Shown here: in pieces, positions 27,907-37,551 of the stretch | Layout of the letters: each line of letters starts with the position of its first letter | Numbering within the stretch: the stretch's first letter is position 1 | NCBI RefSeq assembly: GCF_004571025.1 | Contig: NZ_SPQT01000004.1 | Span: 186,001-250,000, forward strand | Direction: 5' to 3' | DNA from: Bradyrhizobium niftali | GTDB lineage: Bacteria; Pseudomonadota; Alphaproteobacteria; Rhizobiales; Xanthobacteraceae | DNA: 64,000 nucleotides | Translations under genes and position numbers: made by a program | Notes under the pieces: generated by a model | Databases searched by the model: none | What the model saw: the letters and a program-made list of their open reading frames with translations, nothing else | What the model was told of the DNA's origin: nothing

Positions 27907-28045
27907 TTCCGTAGTCCGGGTGAGCGGAGCGATACCCGGGACAGCTCGATCTCGTAGGGTGGGTTAGCCGAAGGCGTAACCCACCACTGTCTCTCTCCGC
28001 GGAAGCAGAAGAGGTGGATTACGCCTTCGGCTAATCCATCCTACG
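27907..28045. repeat. Two adjacent interspersed repeats
   Basis: 27909-27940 is a degenerate GTAGTCCGGGTGAGCGGAGC copy of the 8498/9818 repeat. 27953-28045 is an inverted repeat whose arms start CGTAGGGTGGGTTAGCCG and end with its near reverse complement; a related element is at 52418. Confidence 0.8.
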
Positions 28046-28097
28046 CATCTACCAGCCCTTGCGTTGCCCGACGGGCAAGACACGCAAGATGCCGGTC

Positions 28098-28660
28098 AAT
28101 GCGCGCCCTCAAAAATATTCCACTTTACCGAAATTCGGAATTGACGGATAGTGCGCGCACTCCGGCCCAAGGAAGAGGGGCGTATCGCGATCGTCACGAA
28201 CGCGGGCCGGGCGGCGGTGGACGCAGGTCACATCGGCGCGACAGGCATCGCAGGGCGGGCAACCGTGAGCGACAGCATCGCGCGCACGACCGGTGTGATC
28301 GGCGTACGGCCAAATCGTGTCGTCCTGGCGTCCGGGGTCTGTGCGCCAAGTCTTGCGGTGGTGGGTGCGGCCCGACCGGGCCGCGCGCATCAGCCATCCG
28401 CAAGGCGACGGGGGCAATAGTGCATCGCTCCCCGGGGAGAGCACGACATAAGCCGTTCCAACCATCCGCGCAGGGAAGGCCGGGATGCTCCGGTTGCCCT
28501 GTTTCCCCGCTGTGCATCGTAGCGCAATCCGCGTTGGCATGGCGGCCGATGGGAGCCAACCGGCTCCCGGCCTTCCCTGCGCCCTCTTTCATTGGGCGTG
28601 AGGCGACGAAGCAAAGCTCGGGCGAAACGCGCCGCGAGGATGCGAGGGTGTGTCTGTCGA
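28098..28660. repeat. Long Bradyrhizobium-type interspersed repeat
   Basis: Starts with an A/T-rich AAAAATATTCCACTTTACCG edge, runs through the GAGGGGCGTATCGCGATCG segment and includes an 18-base perfect inverted pair, GCGCAGGGAAGGCCGGGA at 28468-28485 and its complement at 28565-28582. I recognise this as an abundant non-coding element of Bradyrhizobium. Open frames inside it (e.g. 28151-28420) are often mis-annotated as genes. Confidence 0.75.
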
Positions 28661-28671
28661 TGAACAACGGT

Positions 28672-28836
28672 CTCGTGCCCCGGACGCAGCGCAGCGCTAC
28701 CCTGGCGATGCGAAGCATCGTCCAGCTCGGCGGTGCGCTGCAGAGCCGGGGCCCATGCATCGGCGGTTTGCGTGGCCTTCTGGGTCCCGGCTCTGCGCAG
28801 CAGCATAAGAACGCTGCAGCGCGTCCGGGACACGAG
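28672..28836. repeat. Inverted repeat with CTCGTGCCCCGGACGC arms
   Basis: The left edge CTCGTGCCCCGGACGC (28672-28687) and right edge GCGTCCGGGACACGAG (28821-28836) are near reverse complements; the middle contains GGGTCCCGGCTCTGCGCAG. A half copy is at 51044-51080. Confidence 0.75.
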
Positions 28837-28862
28837 AGGGGCGAGTGTTGTCTCCCACACTC

Positions 28863-28942
28863 CGTCATTGCGAGCGCAGCGAAGCAATCCAGAATCTTTC
28901 CGCAGCGGCAGTCTGGATTGCTTCGCTGCGCTCGCAATGACG
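28863..28942. repeat. Interspersed inverted repeat (CGTCATTGCGAGCGCAGCG type)
   Basis: Second copy of the 25296-25375 element, with the same perfect arms and a different 20-base centre. Confidence 0.9.
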
Positions 28943-28977
28943 ATGTTGATGCAGTTGCGCACACCATCTCCCCAAAC

Positions 28978-29003
28978 GTCGTCCTGGCTTTCGCCAGGAC
29001 GAC
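28978..29003. repeat. Short hairpin repeat
   Basis: GTCGTCCTGGC-TTTC-GCCAGGACGAC, perfect 11-base stem with a 4-base loop, the core of another rhizobial intergenic repeat. It closes the repeat island that began at 27907. Confidence 0.75.
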
Positions 29004-29089
29004 ACTGAGAGTGGCGCAGCACTGTCACCACCTTCGCACAGCCCGCAAAAACAAAACCGTCACAGTCTCTAACGGCTACTAACCAACGC

Positions 29090-29107
29090 CTGACTTAAAA
29101 CTGTCAT
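29090..29107 (+). promoter_or_regulatory. Possible Pho box
   Basis: CTGACTTAAAACTGTCAT: the right half is a perfect CTGTCAT and the left half matches 5 of 7, with the correct four-base spacer. It lies 93 bases before the GGDEF/EAL start. Confidence 0.45.
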
Positions 29108-29200
29108 ATTCGCCGAATGGAACGTGCGCCCGCGCGCTCTTTACACGCCATTAAGTGCACCTGCATTGGATGCCCCTCGGAAAGTGCGTTGGGGACTGCA

Positions 29201-31663
29201 ATGAGTGCCGCGAAGAAGATGCCGGGAAAACCGGCCGCCGAAATGTTTGACGACATCCCGGTGCTTCAGCGCAAATGGCGCGCCGCGTTGAAGCCGGGCG
29301 AACGGCTGCCGCGTTACGAGGACGTGATGCTCGGCAGCCTCGGCCGGCTCGCCGACCATATCGCGCTGCTCAAGAACGACGGCACGCTCGAACTGTCGCG
29401 CAGCGGGCGCTACGTGCAGAAATGGCTCGGCGAGGAGCGCTGGGACATCCCCATCTGCGAGCTCTCGCCCGATTGCGCCACGGCGCTGTCGGAAGCGGCG
29501 ACGAGCGCGCTTGCGAACGGACGGCCGCACCAGGCGAGCGCGCATTGCGTGCGTGACGGCATGGTCAGGACCTACGATGTGCTGGCGCTGCCGACCGCCT
29601 CGCGCTGGGGCGCGACGCTGGTCGGCGCCTATGTCAACGAGCGCGGCGCGCAATACAATCTGCTGGATGCGATTTTCGCCTCGACCGACGACGCGGTGAT
29701 CTCGCTGGCGACGCTGCGCGATGCCGGCGGCAAGCCCTTCGATCTCCAGATCGTGCATCACAACCAGAGCGCGGCCACGCTGCTGAAAGTCGCAAGCGCC
29801 AGCCTGCTGTGGCGCCGGATCGGCGAGGGCAACACGTTGCTGGCTGCGCCCGACATCATGGAATTCCTGCTCAAGGCCGTCTGCGGCGGCCGCGGCGAAC
29901 AGCTCGAGATCGAGCACGATGGCCGGCATCTCCGGCTCAGCGCCACCGCCTTCGCCGACGTGCTCTCGCTGACGATCTCCGACGTCACCGCGTTGAAACG
30001 GCGCGACGCCTCGTTCCGCCTGCTGTTCGACAACAACCCGATGCCGATGTGGGTGTTCGACGCCGAGACCAAGCAGTTCCTCGGCGTCAACGACCCGGCG
30101 GTCCAGCATTACGGCTACAGCCGCGCCGTCTTCCTGCGCATGAAGCTGCACGAGATCTGGCCGGAGGACGAGTGGGACAGCCACGCCGAAGCGCTCGATC
30201 GAGTCGGCGAGACCTACCACTCCTCGCGCAACTGGCGGCACCTGCGTGCCGACGGCAGCGAGATCGAGGTGCTCACCTTCGGCCGCCGCGTCACCTTCGA
30301 CGACCGCGACGGCTATCTGGTCGCGGTGGTCGACATCACCGAACGGCGCAAGGCCGAGGCACGCATCGCCCACATGGCGCACCATGACGGGCTCACCGAC
30401 CTGCCGAACCGCGAATATTTCCAGGAGCGTCTCAGGCAGGCGCTGGACCAGGCCGCAGGCAAGCGGGTCGGCGTGCTCTACATCGATCTCGACCTGTTCA
30501 AGAACATCAACGATTCCTTCGGTCATCCGGCGGGCGACCGCCTGTTGAAGGAGGTCGCCGAGCGCCTGACCACCGCGGTCCGCGGCACCAATCTCGCAGC
30601 ACGTCTCGGCGGCGACGAGTTCGCCGTGATCCTGGCGGCCGACGTCTCGCCGAACGAGGCCAGCGCCTGCGCGACCCTGCTGATCGACATGCTGAAGGCG
30701 CCCTACGAGATCGACGGCCAGGAGATGGTGATCGGCGCCAGCATCGGCATCGCGCTGTCGCCCGGCGACGGCGTGACGTCGGAGGAGTTGATGCGCAACG
30801 CCGACATGGCACTGTACCGCGCCAAATCCGACGGCGGCGGCGTGCACCATTTCTTCGAGCGCGAGATGGATCTCCAGGCGCAGAAGCGCCGCGACATGGA
30901 GCTCGATCTGCGCCGCGCCTTTGCCAATGGCGAGTTCGAGCTGCACTATCAGCCGCTGGTGTCGATCGCCTCCGATCGCATCTCCGGTTTCGAGTCGCTG
31001 CTGCGCTGGCGTCATCCCGACAAGGGTATGATCTCGCCGGCGGAGTTCATTCCGGTCGCCGAGGACATCGGTCTGATCACCCAGCTCGGCGTATGGGTGC
31101 TGCGCGAGGCCTGTGCCGAGGCGGTGAAATGGCCCGTCGACGTCAAGGTCGCGGTCAATCTGTCGCCGGCGCAATTCCGCAGCCGCAACCTGGTCCAGGT
31201 CGTGATCTCGGCGCTGGCCCAGTCCGGCCCGTCGCCGAAGCGGCTCGAACTGGAGATCACCGAGTCGATCTTCCTGGCCGAGACCGATGCCAATCTCGCG
31301 ATCCTGCATCAGCTGCGCGAGCTCGGCGTCGGCATCTCCATGGACGATTTCGGCACCGGCTATTCCAGCCTCAGCTATCTCCGCAGCTTCCCCTTCGACA
31401 AGATCAAGATCGACCGCTCCTTCGTCAAGGACCTGGCGCAGCGGCCCGACTGCGTCGCGATCGTGCGCGCGATCTCCGGCCTCGGCCGCAGCCTCAACAT
31501 CACCACGACCGCGGAAGGCGTCGAGACCGAGGACCAGCTCGACTGGCTCCGCGCCGAGGGCTGCAACGAGGTGCAGGGGTTTCTGTTCAGCGCGGCGCGG
31601 CCCGCCGCCGAGATCGCAAAGCTGCTGGCCGATTTCGGCCAGCGCGCCTCACGGGCGGCGTAG
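29201..31663 (+). CDS. PAS-GGDEF-EAL protein (cyclic di-GMP turnover)
   Basis: 820 residues, no membrane segment. An N-terminal PAS_5-like region (about 15-130) and a further sensory stretch precede a clear PAS domain (about 275-385, FRLLFDNNPMPMWVFD). The GGDEF domain follows (about 395-555), with an intact LGGDEFA active site. The EAL domain (about 570-815) carries ESLLRW in place of EALLRW, with NLSPAQF, ELEITES, DDFGTGYSSL, IKIDRSFV and EGVET all present, so both synthesis and hydrolysis are chemically possible. GGGGA is 6 bases before the ATG. It overlaps the opposite hydrolase gene by 15 bases. Confidence 0.92.
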   Translation: MSAAKKMPGKPAAEMFDDIPVLQRKWRAALKPGERLPRYEDVMLGSLGRLADHIALLKNDGTLELSRSGRYVQKWLGEERWDIPICELSPDCATALSEAATSALANGRPHQASAHCVRDGMVRTYDVLALPTASRWGATLVGAYVNERGAQYNLLDAIFASTDDAVISLATLRDAGGKPFDLQIVHHNQSAATLLKVASASLLWRRIGEGNTLLAAPDIMEFLLKAVCGGRGEQLEIEHDGRHLRLSATAFADVLSLTISDVTALKRRDASFRLLFDNNPMPMWVFDAETKQFLGVNDPAVQHYGYSRAVFLRMKLHEIWPEDEWDSHAEALDRVGETYHSSRNWRHLRADGSEIEVLTFGRRVTFDDRDGYLVAVVDITERRKAEARIAHMAHHDGLTDLPNREYFQERLRQALDQAAGKRVGVLYIDLDLFKNINDSFGHPAGDRLLKEVAERLTTAVRGTNLAARLGGDEFAVILAADVSPNEASACATLLIDMLKAPYEIDGQEMVIGASIGIALSPGDGVTSEELMRNADMALYRAKSDGGGVHHFFEREMDLQAQKRRDMELDLRRAFANGEFELHYQPLVSIASDRISGFESLLRWRHPDKGMISPAEFIPVAEDIGLITQLGVWVLREACAEAVKWPVDVKVAVNLSPAQFRSRNLVQVVISALAQSGPSPKRLELEITESIFLAETDANLAILHQLRELGVGISMDDFGTGYSSLSYLRSFPFDKIKIDRSFVKDLAQRPDCVAIVRAISGLGRSLNITTTAEGVETEDQLDWLRAEGCNEVQGFLFSAARPAAEIAKLLADFGQRASRAA

Positions 31664-32917
31664 CTCCGGTGGAAAGGTGTCGTAGACCAGTTCCCTGAAG
31701 GCAGGCGTGATGCGGCTGCGCTCGTTCTGGGTCTGCTGCATCATCAGGTAGACCATGTCGAGCTTGGGATCGACGCCGAAATAGGTGCCGCTGCCACTGT
31801 CCCATTTCAACTCGCCGATCGAGCCCGGCGGCGGCGGCTTCGCATTGCCGGGATCGGTGCGCACCGCAAGGCCGTAGCCATAACCGAAGCCGTCGCCCGG
31901 GAAATAGAAATAGTCGCGGCCGACGCCGGAGCCGGGCCCGATGTGATCGGTCGTCATGGCCTTGAACGCGGCGGGGCTGAGGAAGCGCTTGCCCTCGAAC
32001 TCACCGCCGTTGAGCAGCATCTGCGAGAAGCGCTGATAGTCGGTGATGGTCGAGAGCAGGCCGCCGCCGCCGGACTGCCATTCGGGATGATCGAGGCGAT
32101 CACGCTCGGCGGCGAGCAGGATGAAATCGTTCGGCAGCGGCCGCGCCATCCGCGCGAGCTCGTCCTCCGTCGCCAGCGCAAACTTGGTGCTGCTCATCCC
32201 GAGCGGGTCGAGGATGCGCTGCTTCAGGAACTCGTACAGGGTCTGGCCCGAAATGACCTCGATGATGGCGCCGAGCACGTCGGTGGAATGGCCATAGCGC
32301 CACAGCGTTCCCGGCTGCCGCGCCAGCGGCAGCTTCGCGATCCGGTCGGCAAATTCCCTGTTGTTGAATTGGCCTTCGAAGATGTTGGCGGCCTTGTAGG
32401 CCTGCTCGACCCATTTGCCGCCGATATAGTCGTAGCTGATGCCCGAGGTGTGCCGCAGCAGATCCTCGATGTTGACAGGGCGGACCGGCGGCACGAGGTC
32501 GAGCTCCAGCTTGCCGTCCGGCTTGGTGACCTCGAGGCCCACCTTGGTGTCGGCAAAGAGCGAGATGTATTTCGACGCGGGGTCGGCGAGCGCAAGCTTG
32601 CCCTCGTCGATCAGCATCATCGCGCCAAGGCACGTGATCGGCTTGGTCATCGAGTGGATGGCGAAGATCGTGTCCGGCGTCATGGCGAGGCCGGTCCGGA
32701 CATCGCGCACGCCGAACGTCTTGAGGTAGACCGGCTTGCCGTGCTGCTGGACCAGGATGACCGCGCCCGGCAACCGGCCGCTTCCCACCTCGTTGTCAAA
32801 ATACGCCGTGATGCGAGCGAGTCCGTCGGGGGACGGGGCGGGGATGTCGGCGGCGCGGCCTCGCGCCATGGTGCCCGCCAGCAGCGCGGCCCCGACCAGA
32901 AATTCGCGACGCTTCAT
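31649..32917 (-). CDS. Tat-exported serine hydrolase (beta-lactamase / class C fold)
   Basis: 422 residues. The N-terminus MKRREFLVGAALLAG is a twin-arginine signal. The penicillin-binding-protein fold follows, with SMTK at 89-92 (SxxK nucleophile) and a YGHS motif in the YxN position; the third motif is less clear (GSG/SGSGTY region). It is likely a periplasmic esterase or peptidase rather than a true beta-lactamase. GGAGG lies 8-9 bases before the ATG at 32917; an ATG at 32944 is less good. Its 3' end overlaps the GGDEF/EAL gene. Confidence 0.86.
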   Translation of the reverse strand: MKRREFLVGAALLAGTMARGRAADIPAPSPDGLARITAYFDNEVGSGRLPGAVILVQQHGKPVYLKTFGVRDVRTGLAMTPDTIFAIHSMTKPITCLGAMMLIDEGKLALADPASKYISLFADTKVGLEVTKPDGKLELDLVPPVRPVNIEDLLRHTSGISYDYIGGKWVEQAYKAANIFEGQFNNREFADRIAKLPLARQPGTLWRYGHSTDVLGAIIEVISGQTLYEFLKQRILDPLGMSSTKFALATEDELARMARPLPNDFILLAAERDRLDHPEWQSGGGGLLSTITDYQRFSQMLLNGGEFEGKRFLSPAAFKAMTTDHIGPGSGVGRDYFYFPGDGFGYGYGLAVRTDPGNAKPPPPGSIGELKWDSGSGTYFGVDPKLDMVYLMMQQTQNERSRITPAFRELVYDTFPPELRRP

Positions 32918-32980
32918 CCGGGCTTCCTCCCTCACCGGGATCAAAGCCGCAAGACATCAGAGGCGTCAACAAGACATCGA

Positions 32981-33544
32981 TTAAAAACGCGTCACGATTT
33001 CCGAAAGGAACGGTCGCGGACGGTCCTCGCTCGGCCTGGTCGGCGTGCCGATATGGATGAAGCCGGCGAGCTTTTCGTCCGGCTTGAGGCCGAGGCCGTC
33101 GAGCACGTCGCGGTCGAACGAGAACCAGCCGGTCAGCCAGCAGGCGCCGTAGCCGAGCGCGGTCGCAGCCGTGACGATGTTCATGGCGCTGGCGCCCGCC
33201 GACAATTCCTGCTCGAAGGCCGGTACCTTCGGATGCGGTCTGGTGAAGCTGACGATGCCGATCACGAGCGGGGCATCGGTGAGCCGTTTCCGCTCGATCT
33301 CGACATCGGCCGCCGGCGCGCCGGGATTCTTCCGCGCAAACACCTTTGCGATCACCTCGCCGGCGCGCTGGCGTGCGTCGCCTTCGAAAATGATGAAGCG
33401 CCAGGGCGCGAGCTTGCCGTGGTCGGGCACGCGCGCGCCGATGGTGAGGATCGTCTCGAGCTCGGCCGCCGAAGGGCCGGGCCCGGTCATCTCGCGCGGC
33501 TTGACCGAGCGGCGGGTCTTCAGGAGTTCGATGGCGTCGGGCAC
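32981..33544 (-). CDS. Nitroreductase-family flavoprotein
   Basis: 187 residues. The FMN-binding signature is TRRSVKPREMTGPGPS near the start, with APWRFIIFEGDARQ and the GYGACWLTGW segment characteristic of the YdjA-like (single-domain) nitroreductases. It should transfer electrons from NAD(P)H to a nitro or quinone compound. Start is GTG at 33544 behind GAGGA; the frame extends 21 codons upstream, but that part is not protein-like. Confidence 0.9.
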   Translation of the reverse strand: MPDAIELLKTRRSVKPREMTGPGPSAAELETILTIGARVPDHGKLAPWRFIIFEGDARQRAGEVIAKVFARKNPGAPAADVEIERKRLTDAPLVIGIVSFTRPHPKVPAFEQELSAGASAMNIVTAATALGYGACWLTGWFSFDRDVLDGLGLKPDEKLAGFIHIGTPTRPSEDRPRPFLSEIVTRF

Positions 33545-33637
33545 TGCGATATCCTCTTCAGCTGGTCGTCGGGCGTGCCATGCGGAGATAAGCATGCACG
33601 CCCGCAACCGGAAGCGAATTTAGATCGATTTCAGGGA

Positions 33638-35680
33638 TCAGGCCGCGCCCCGTGCCCGGACGACGTCCGGCGGGGTCGCTTCCTCGACCAGCGCGGCGAT
33701 CGCCTCCGCCGTCGTCATCACCTTCTGGCCGTCGCTGCCGAGGCGGCGGACGGAGACCGAATGCGTCTCGGCCTCCTTCTTGCCGACCACGAGCAGTGCC
33801 GGGATCTTGGCCAGCGAGTGCTCGCGGACCTTGTAGTTGATCTTTTCGTTGCGCAGGTCGATCTCGACCCGAAGCCCCGCGCGCCGCGCCTGCTCCAGGA
33901 CCTGCTTGGCATACTCGTCGCCTTCCGAGGTGATGGTCGTCACCACGGCCTGCACCGGCGACAGCCAGAGCGGGAAGTTGCCGGCATAGTGCTCGATCAG
34001 GATGCCGATATAGCGCTCCATCGAGCCGCAGATCGCGCGATGCACCATCACTGGCGGCTTCTTGCCGCCGTCATGGTCGATGTAGAACGCACCGAACCGC
34101 TCCGGCAGGTTGAAGTCCACCTGCGTGGTGCCGCACTGCCAGTCGCGGCCGATGGCGTCGCGCAGCACGTATTCGAACTTCGGCCCGTAGAAGGCGCCTT
34201 CGCCCGGATTGATCTCGGTCTTGATGTGGTTGTTCTGCGACTGGATCTCGCGCAGCACCGTCGCCATGACGCGCTCGGCGTGCTCCCACATCGCATCCGT
34301 GCCGACGCGCTTGTCGGGCCGGGTCGACAGTTTCACGGTGAGATCGCCGGTGAAGCCGAAGTCCGCGTAGGTCGACAGGATGAGATCGTTGATCTTCAGG
34401 CATTCCTCGGCGAGCTGATCCTCGGTGCAGAAGATGTGCGCATCGTCCTGGGTGAAGCCGCGCACGCGCATCAAGCCATGCATGGCGCCCGATGGCTCGT
34501 AGCGATGCACCACGCCGAACTCGGCGAGCCGCAAGGGCAGGTCGCGGTAGCTCTTCAAGCCATGCTTGAAGATCTGGACATGGCCCGGGCAGTTCATCGG
34601 CTTCAGCGCGAACCAGCGCTTGTCCTCGGCCTCGTCGCCCGCGGACTGTGCCGCGAACATGTTTTCGCGGTACCAGCCCCAATGGCCCGAGGTCTCCCAC
34701 AAGACCTTGTCGAGGATCTGCGGCGCGTTGACCTCGCTGTAGTCGCCGGTCAGGCGGCGGCGCATATAGGCGATCAGCTGCTGGAAGATGGTCCAGCCCT
34801 TCGGATGCCAGAACACGACGCCCGGACCTTCCTCCTGGAAGTGGAAGAGGTCGAGTTCGCGCCCGAGCTTGCGATGGTCGCGCTTTTCGGCCTCCTCGAT
34901 CTGCTTGAGGTAGGCGTCGAGATCCTCCTGCTTGGCGAAGGCCGTGCCGTAGATGCGGGTCAGCATCGGATTGTTGGAATCGCCGCGCCAATAGGCGCCG
35001 GCCACCTTCATCAGCTTGAAGGCATTGCCCACCTTGCCGGTCGAGGTCATGTGCGGACCGCGGCACAGGTCGAACCAGTCGCCCTGGTAATAGATCTTGA
35101 TCGGCTCGTTGCCGGGAATGGCGTCGACCAGCTCGACCTTGAAGGCCTCGCCCTTGTCGCGGAACACCTGCTTGGTCTTTTCGCGATCCCAAACCTCTTT
35201 CGTAAAGGGTTTGTCGCGCGCGATGATCTCGCGCATCTTCTTCTCGATCGCGGCAAAGTCTTCCGGCGTGAACGGCTCGTTGCGGAAGAAGTCGTAATAG
35301 AAGCCGTTCTCGATCACCGGGCCGATGGTGACCTGGGTGCCCGGCCACAGCGTCTGCACGGCTTCGGCGAGCACGTGCGCGCAGTCGTGGCGGATCAGCT
35401 CGAGCGCGCGCGGATCGTCGCGGTTGATCAGCTCGATCTTGGCATCGGCTTCGATGGGATCGTCGAGGTCGGCGACGACGCCGTCGAGCGCCATCGCGAC
35501 CGTGCGCTTGGCCAGCGACGGCGAGATGCCCTTGGCGATCTCGAGCCCGGTGATGCTCTTGTCGTATTCGCGCCGGGCGCCGTCAGGGAAGGTGAGGGTG
35601 ACTTTGGGCGCGGGGTTCACGGGCTTAAGATTGCTGAGGCTGTATTGGAAGCCGGATTCGGATTTGGGCTGGTCGGTCAT
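33638..35680 (-). CDS. thrS: Threonine--tRNA ligase
   Basis: 680 residues; essential enzyme that charges tRNA-Thr. Domain order is normal: TGS (about 25-90, [13 protein letters not shown]), editing domain with HDCAHVLAE (HxxxH), class II core with motif 2 [22 protein letters not shown] and motif 3 [14 protein letters not shown], zinc ligands in MNCPGHV (Cys) and HRAICGS, and an anticodon-binding C-terminus. The ATG at 35680 follows AGGAG by 7-8 bases; upstream extension is not real. No T-box or threonine attenuator is seen in its leader. Confidence 0.97.
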   Translation of the reverse strand: MTDQPKSESGFQYSLSNLKPVNPAPKVTLTFPDGARREYDKSITGLEIAKGISPSLAKRTVAMALDGVVADLDDPIEADAKIELINRDDPRALELIRHDCAHVLAEAVQTLWPGTQVTIGPVIENGFYYDFFRNEPFTPEDFAAIEKKMREIIARDKPFTKEVWDREKTKQVFRDKGEAFKVELVDAIPGNEPIKIYYQGDWFDLCRGPHMTSTGKVGNAFKLMKVAGAYWRGDSNNPMLTRIYGTAFAKQEDLDAYLKQIEEAEKRDHRKLGRELDLFHFQEEGPGVVFWHPKGWTIFQQLIAYMRRRLTGDYSEVNAPQILDKVLWETSGHWGWYRENMFAAQSAGDEAEDKRWFALKPMNCPGHVQIFKHGLKSYRDLPLRLAEFGVVHRYEPSGAMHGLMRVRGFTQDDAHIFCTEDQLAEECLKINDLILSTYADFGFTGDLTVKLSTRPDKRVGTDAMWEHAERVMATVLREIQSQNNHIKTEINPGEGAFYGPKFEYVLRDAIGRDWQCGTTQVDFNLPERFGAFYIDHDGGKKPPVMVHRAICGSMERYIGILIEHYAGNFPLWLSPVQAVVTTITSEGDEYAKQVLEQARRAGLRVEIDLRNEKINYKVREHSLAKIPALLVVGKKEAETHSVSVRRLGSDGQKVMTTAEAIAALVEEATPPDVVRARGAA

Positions 35681-35865
35681 TGCTTTTCTCCTGAGGCTCA
35701 CTCCTGCGAACGAGCGCAGGTAAGCGGGAACGAGCGATATATCAGGCGATTCGGCCTGCGCAATCCGGCATTTCCAAGAAAGTGGCACGCAAAAGTTGCG
35801 ACCTTGCACCAACTATTTCGAGCAACGGCCTTTAACGGCGGCAATCCCGCTCTACATGCACTTGC

Positions 35866-37032
35866 ATGCAAAAATCCGCCGCCGGCCGTTTCGCGCCAAC
35901 CGCCCTGATGCTTGGCAATCTCGTCACCGGCTGTTCGGTGCTGGCGCCGGCGGGAATGCTGCCGGAATTGTCGGCCGGGCTCGGCATCAGCATCCACGCG
36001 GCAGGGCTCCTGATCACCTTCGGCGCGATCACGCTGTGCATCGGCTCGCCGCTGACGGCCTGGCTCACGAGCCGCATCGAACGGCGGACGCTGCTCGCGA
36101 CGACGCTGGCGGTGCTCGCCTTCGGCAATCTCGCCTCGGCGTTTGCGCCCGACTATGCGAGCCTCCTCGTCATCCGCCTGGTGATGCTCGCGGTCGGCGC
36201 GCTGTATACGCCGCAGGCGGCCGGCACGGCCGCGCTGATCGTGCCGGTGGAGCGGCGCGGCAGCACCATTGCCTATATCTTTCTCGGCTGGTCGCTCGCC
36301 GCCGCCGTTGGCCTGCCGCTGATCACCTTCATTGCCAGCCGCTACGGCTGGCGCGCGGCCTATGGCGAGATCGGCGCACTCGGCTGCATCAGCTTCGTGT
36401 TGTTGCTGCTGCGCCTGCCTGCCGGACTGAAGGGCACGCCGGTGGACCTGAAGACCTGGAGCGCGGTCGGCCGCAGCAGGACGGTTCTGCTGCTGCTTGC
36501 GATCACCATGCTGCAAATGTCCGGGCAGTTCGTGGTGTTCACCTTCATGGGCCCGCTGCTCAAGAAGCTGACCGGGGCGGGGCCGGACGCAATCGGCATG
36601 GTGTTCGGCATCTACGGCCTCTGCGGTTTCCTCGGCGTCGTGATCGCGACCCGCATCGTCGATACCTGGGGGCCCTATCGCACCTCGCTGCTGTTCACCT
36701 GCCTGCTGCTTGCGGGCGTCACGGGCTGGGCGCTCGGCGCCGGCACGCTCGTCCTGATGGCGGGTGCCGTCGCGATCTGGGGCCTCGGCTTTGCCTCGAC
36801 CAATTCGATGCAGCAGGTGCGGCTGGTCGCGGCCGCGCCGCCGCTTGCGTCCGCCACCGTCGCGCTCAACACCTCCGTCCTCTATATCGGCCAGGCGGTC
36901 GGCTCCGCCATCGGCGGATTGCTGTTCGCCCGCGAACTCCTGTATCCGCTCGGCTTCGTTGCGGTCGGCTTCGTCGTGCTGGCGCTGGTCCTGGTGATCC
37001 TGACCCGGCCCCGGCCGGCTGCCACCGCTTGA
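35866..37032 (+). CDS. MFS transporter (DHA1 drug-efflux type)
   Basis: 388 residues with 12 predicted helices. Typical DHA1 features: helix 1 LMLGNLVTGCSVLAPAGMLPELS, the loop ITFGAITLCIGSPLTAWLTSRIERR, and YTPQAAGTAALIVPVERRG in helix 4-5. It should export drugs or metabolites by proton antiport. There is no obvious ribosome site before the ATG, so the start is less certain. Divergent from thrS with a 185-base gap. Confidence 0.87.
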   Translation: MQKSAAGRFAPTALMLGNLVTGCSVLAPAGMLPELSAGLGISIHAAGLLITFGAITLCIGSPLTAWLTSRIERRTLLATTLAVLAFGNLASAFAPDYASLLVIRLVMLAVGALYTPQAAGTAALIVPVERRGSTIAYIFLGWSLAAAVGLPLITFIASRYGWRAAYGEIGALGCISFVLLLLRLPAGLKGTPVDLKTWSAVGRSRTVLLLLAITMLQMSGQFVVFTFMGPLLKKLTGAGPDAIGMVFGIYGLCGFLGVVIATRIVDTWGPYRTSLLFTCLLLAGVTGWALGAGTLVLMAGAVAIWGLGFASTNSMQQVRLVAAAPPLASATVALNTSVLYIGQAVGSAIGGLLFARELLYPLGFVAVGFVVLALVLVILTRPRPAATA

Positions 37033-37122
37033 TCCCGCGTTTTCGTGCGCGCAAGGTCCTTGGCAAACCGCGCGCGAGAGCGCTAGAACGCCGGTCATGG
37101 GGACCAAAGAGAGTTGACTGAG

Positions 37123-37512
37123 ATGAGGATGATTCTGGCGGTTGCCGCGGTGCTCTATTCAGCCTCCGCGTTTGCGCAAGCCGACAAGCCACCGATGGTC
37201 GGGGACAAGCCGTTAGTGCAGGTCAAGCCGAAGGGGACCAAAGCGGGGACCAAGGAGGCCGCAGCCAAGCCGGCCGCGGCGCCGAAGGGCAAGCCGCAAT
37301 CGATCGCCGCGCGGCTGCAAGCCTGCCTCGACCTCGACGACGGCACCAAGGACCGCCTCAATTGCTACGACGCCGTGATTCCGCCGGCGCCGAAGCCGAA
37401 GCCGGCGAAGGCCAAGGGCTACGCCGATTGCCGTTTCTTCAAGGAAGAGGACGAGCGGCTGGCCTGCTTCAACGGTTTTGCCGAGAGCATTCCGAAGCTG
37501 CCCAAAAGCTGA
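37123..37512 (+). CDS. Exported small protein with two cysteine pairs, unknown function
   Basis: 129 residues. A signal peptide (cleaved near FAQA) is followed by a Lys/Pro/Ala-rich linker (30-60) and a folded half with QACLDLDDGTKDRLNCYDAVI and GYADCRFFKEEDERLACFNGF. The two C...C pairs have the same spacing style (about 13-14 residues), suggesting a duplicated motif and disulfides. The same C-x-n-L-x-C-Y/F pattern occurs in other short rhizobial periplasmic proteins. Function unknown. Start at the ATG 9 bases after GAGAG. Confidence 0.68.
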   Translation: MRMILAVAAVLYSASAFAQADKPPMVGDKPLVQVKPKGTKAGTKEAAAKPAAAPKGKPQSIAARLQACLDLDDGTKDRLNCYDAVIPPAPKPKPAKAKGYADCRFFKEEDERLACFNGFAESIPKLPKS

Positions 37513-37551
37513 ACGCCAAGACCTGAAGCGCGCGACCTTGGAGCCGGACGG

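Noticed and set aside
28151..28420. 89-codon frame with a protein-like start (MRALRPKEEGRIAIVTNAG)
   Set aside because: It lies entirely inside a repeated non-coding element that I recognise from Bradyrhizobium; no ribosome site.
29141..31309. 722-codon open frame antisense to the GGDEF/EAL gene
   Set aside because: Same shadow pattern; the plus-strand frame has all catalytic motifs.
35783..35800. Sigma-54-like TGGCAC...TTGC before the MFS gene
   Set aside because: The spacer is 7 bases instead of 5, so the GC/GG elements cannot be on one face.
35681..35865. T-box or amino acid attenuator before thrS
   Set aside because: No T-box motif or threonine-rich leader peptide is visible; the leader is short.
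31943..35908. 1321-codon open frame on the plus strand across the serine hydrolase, nitroreductase and thrS genes
   Set aside because: It is antisense to three well-supported genes, its translation is rich in Arg, Glu, His and Ala as expected from a GC-rich complement frame, and it shows no domain.
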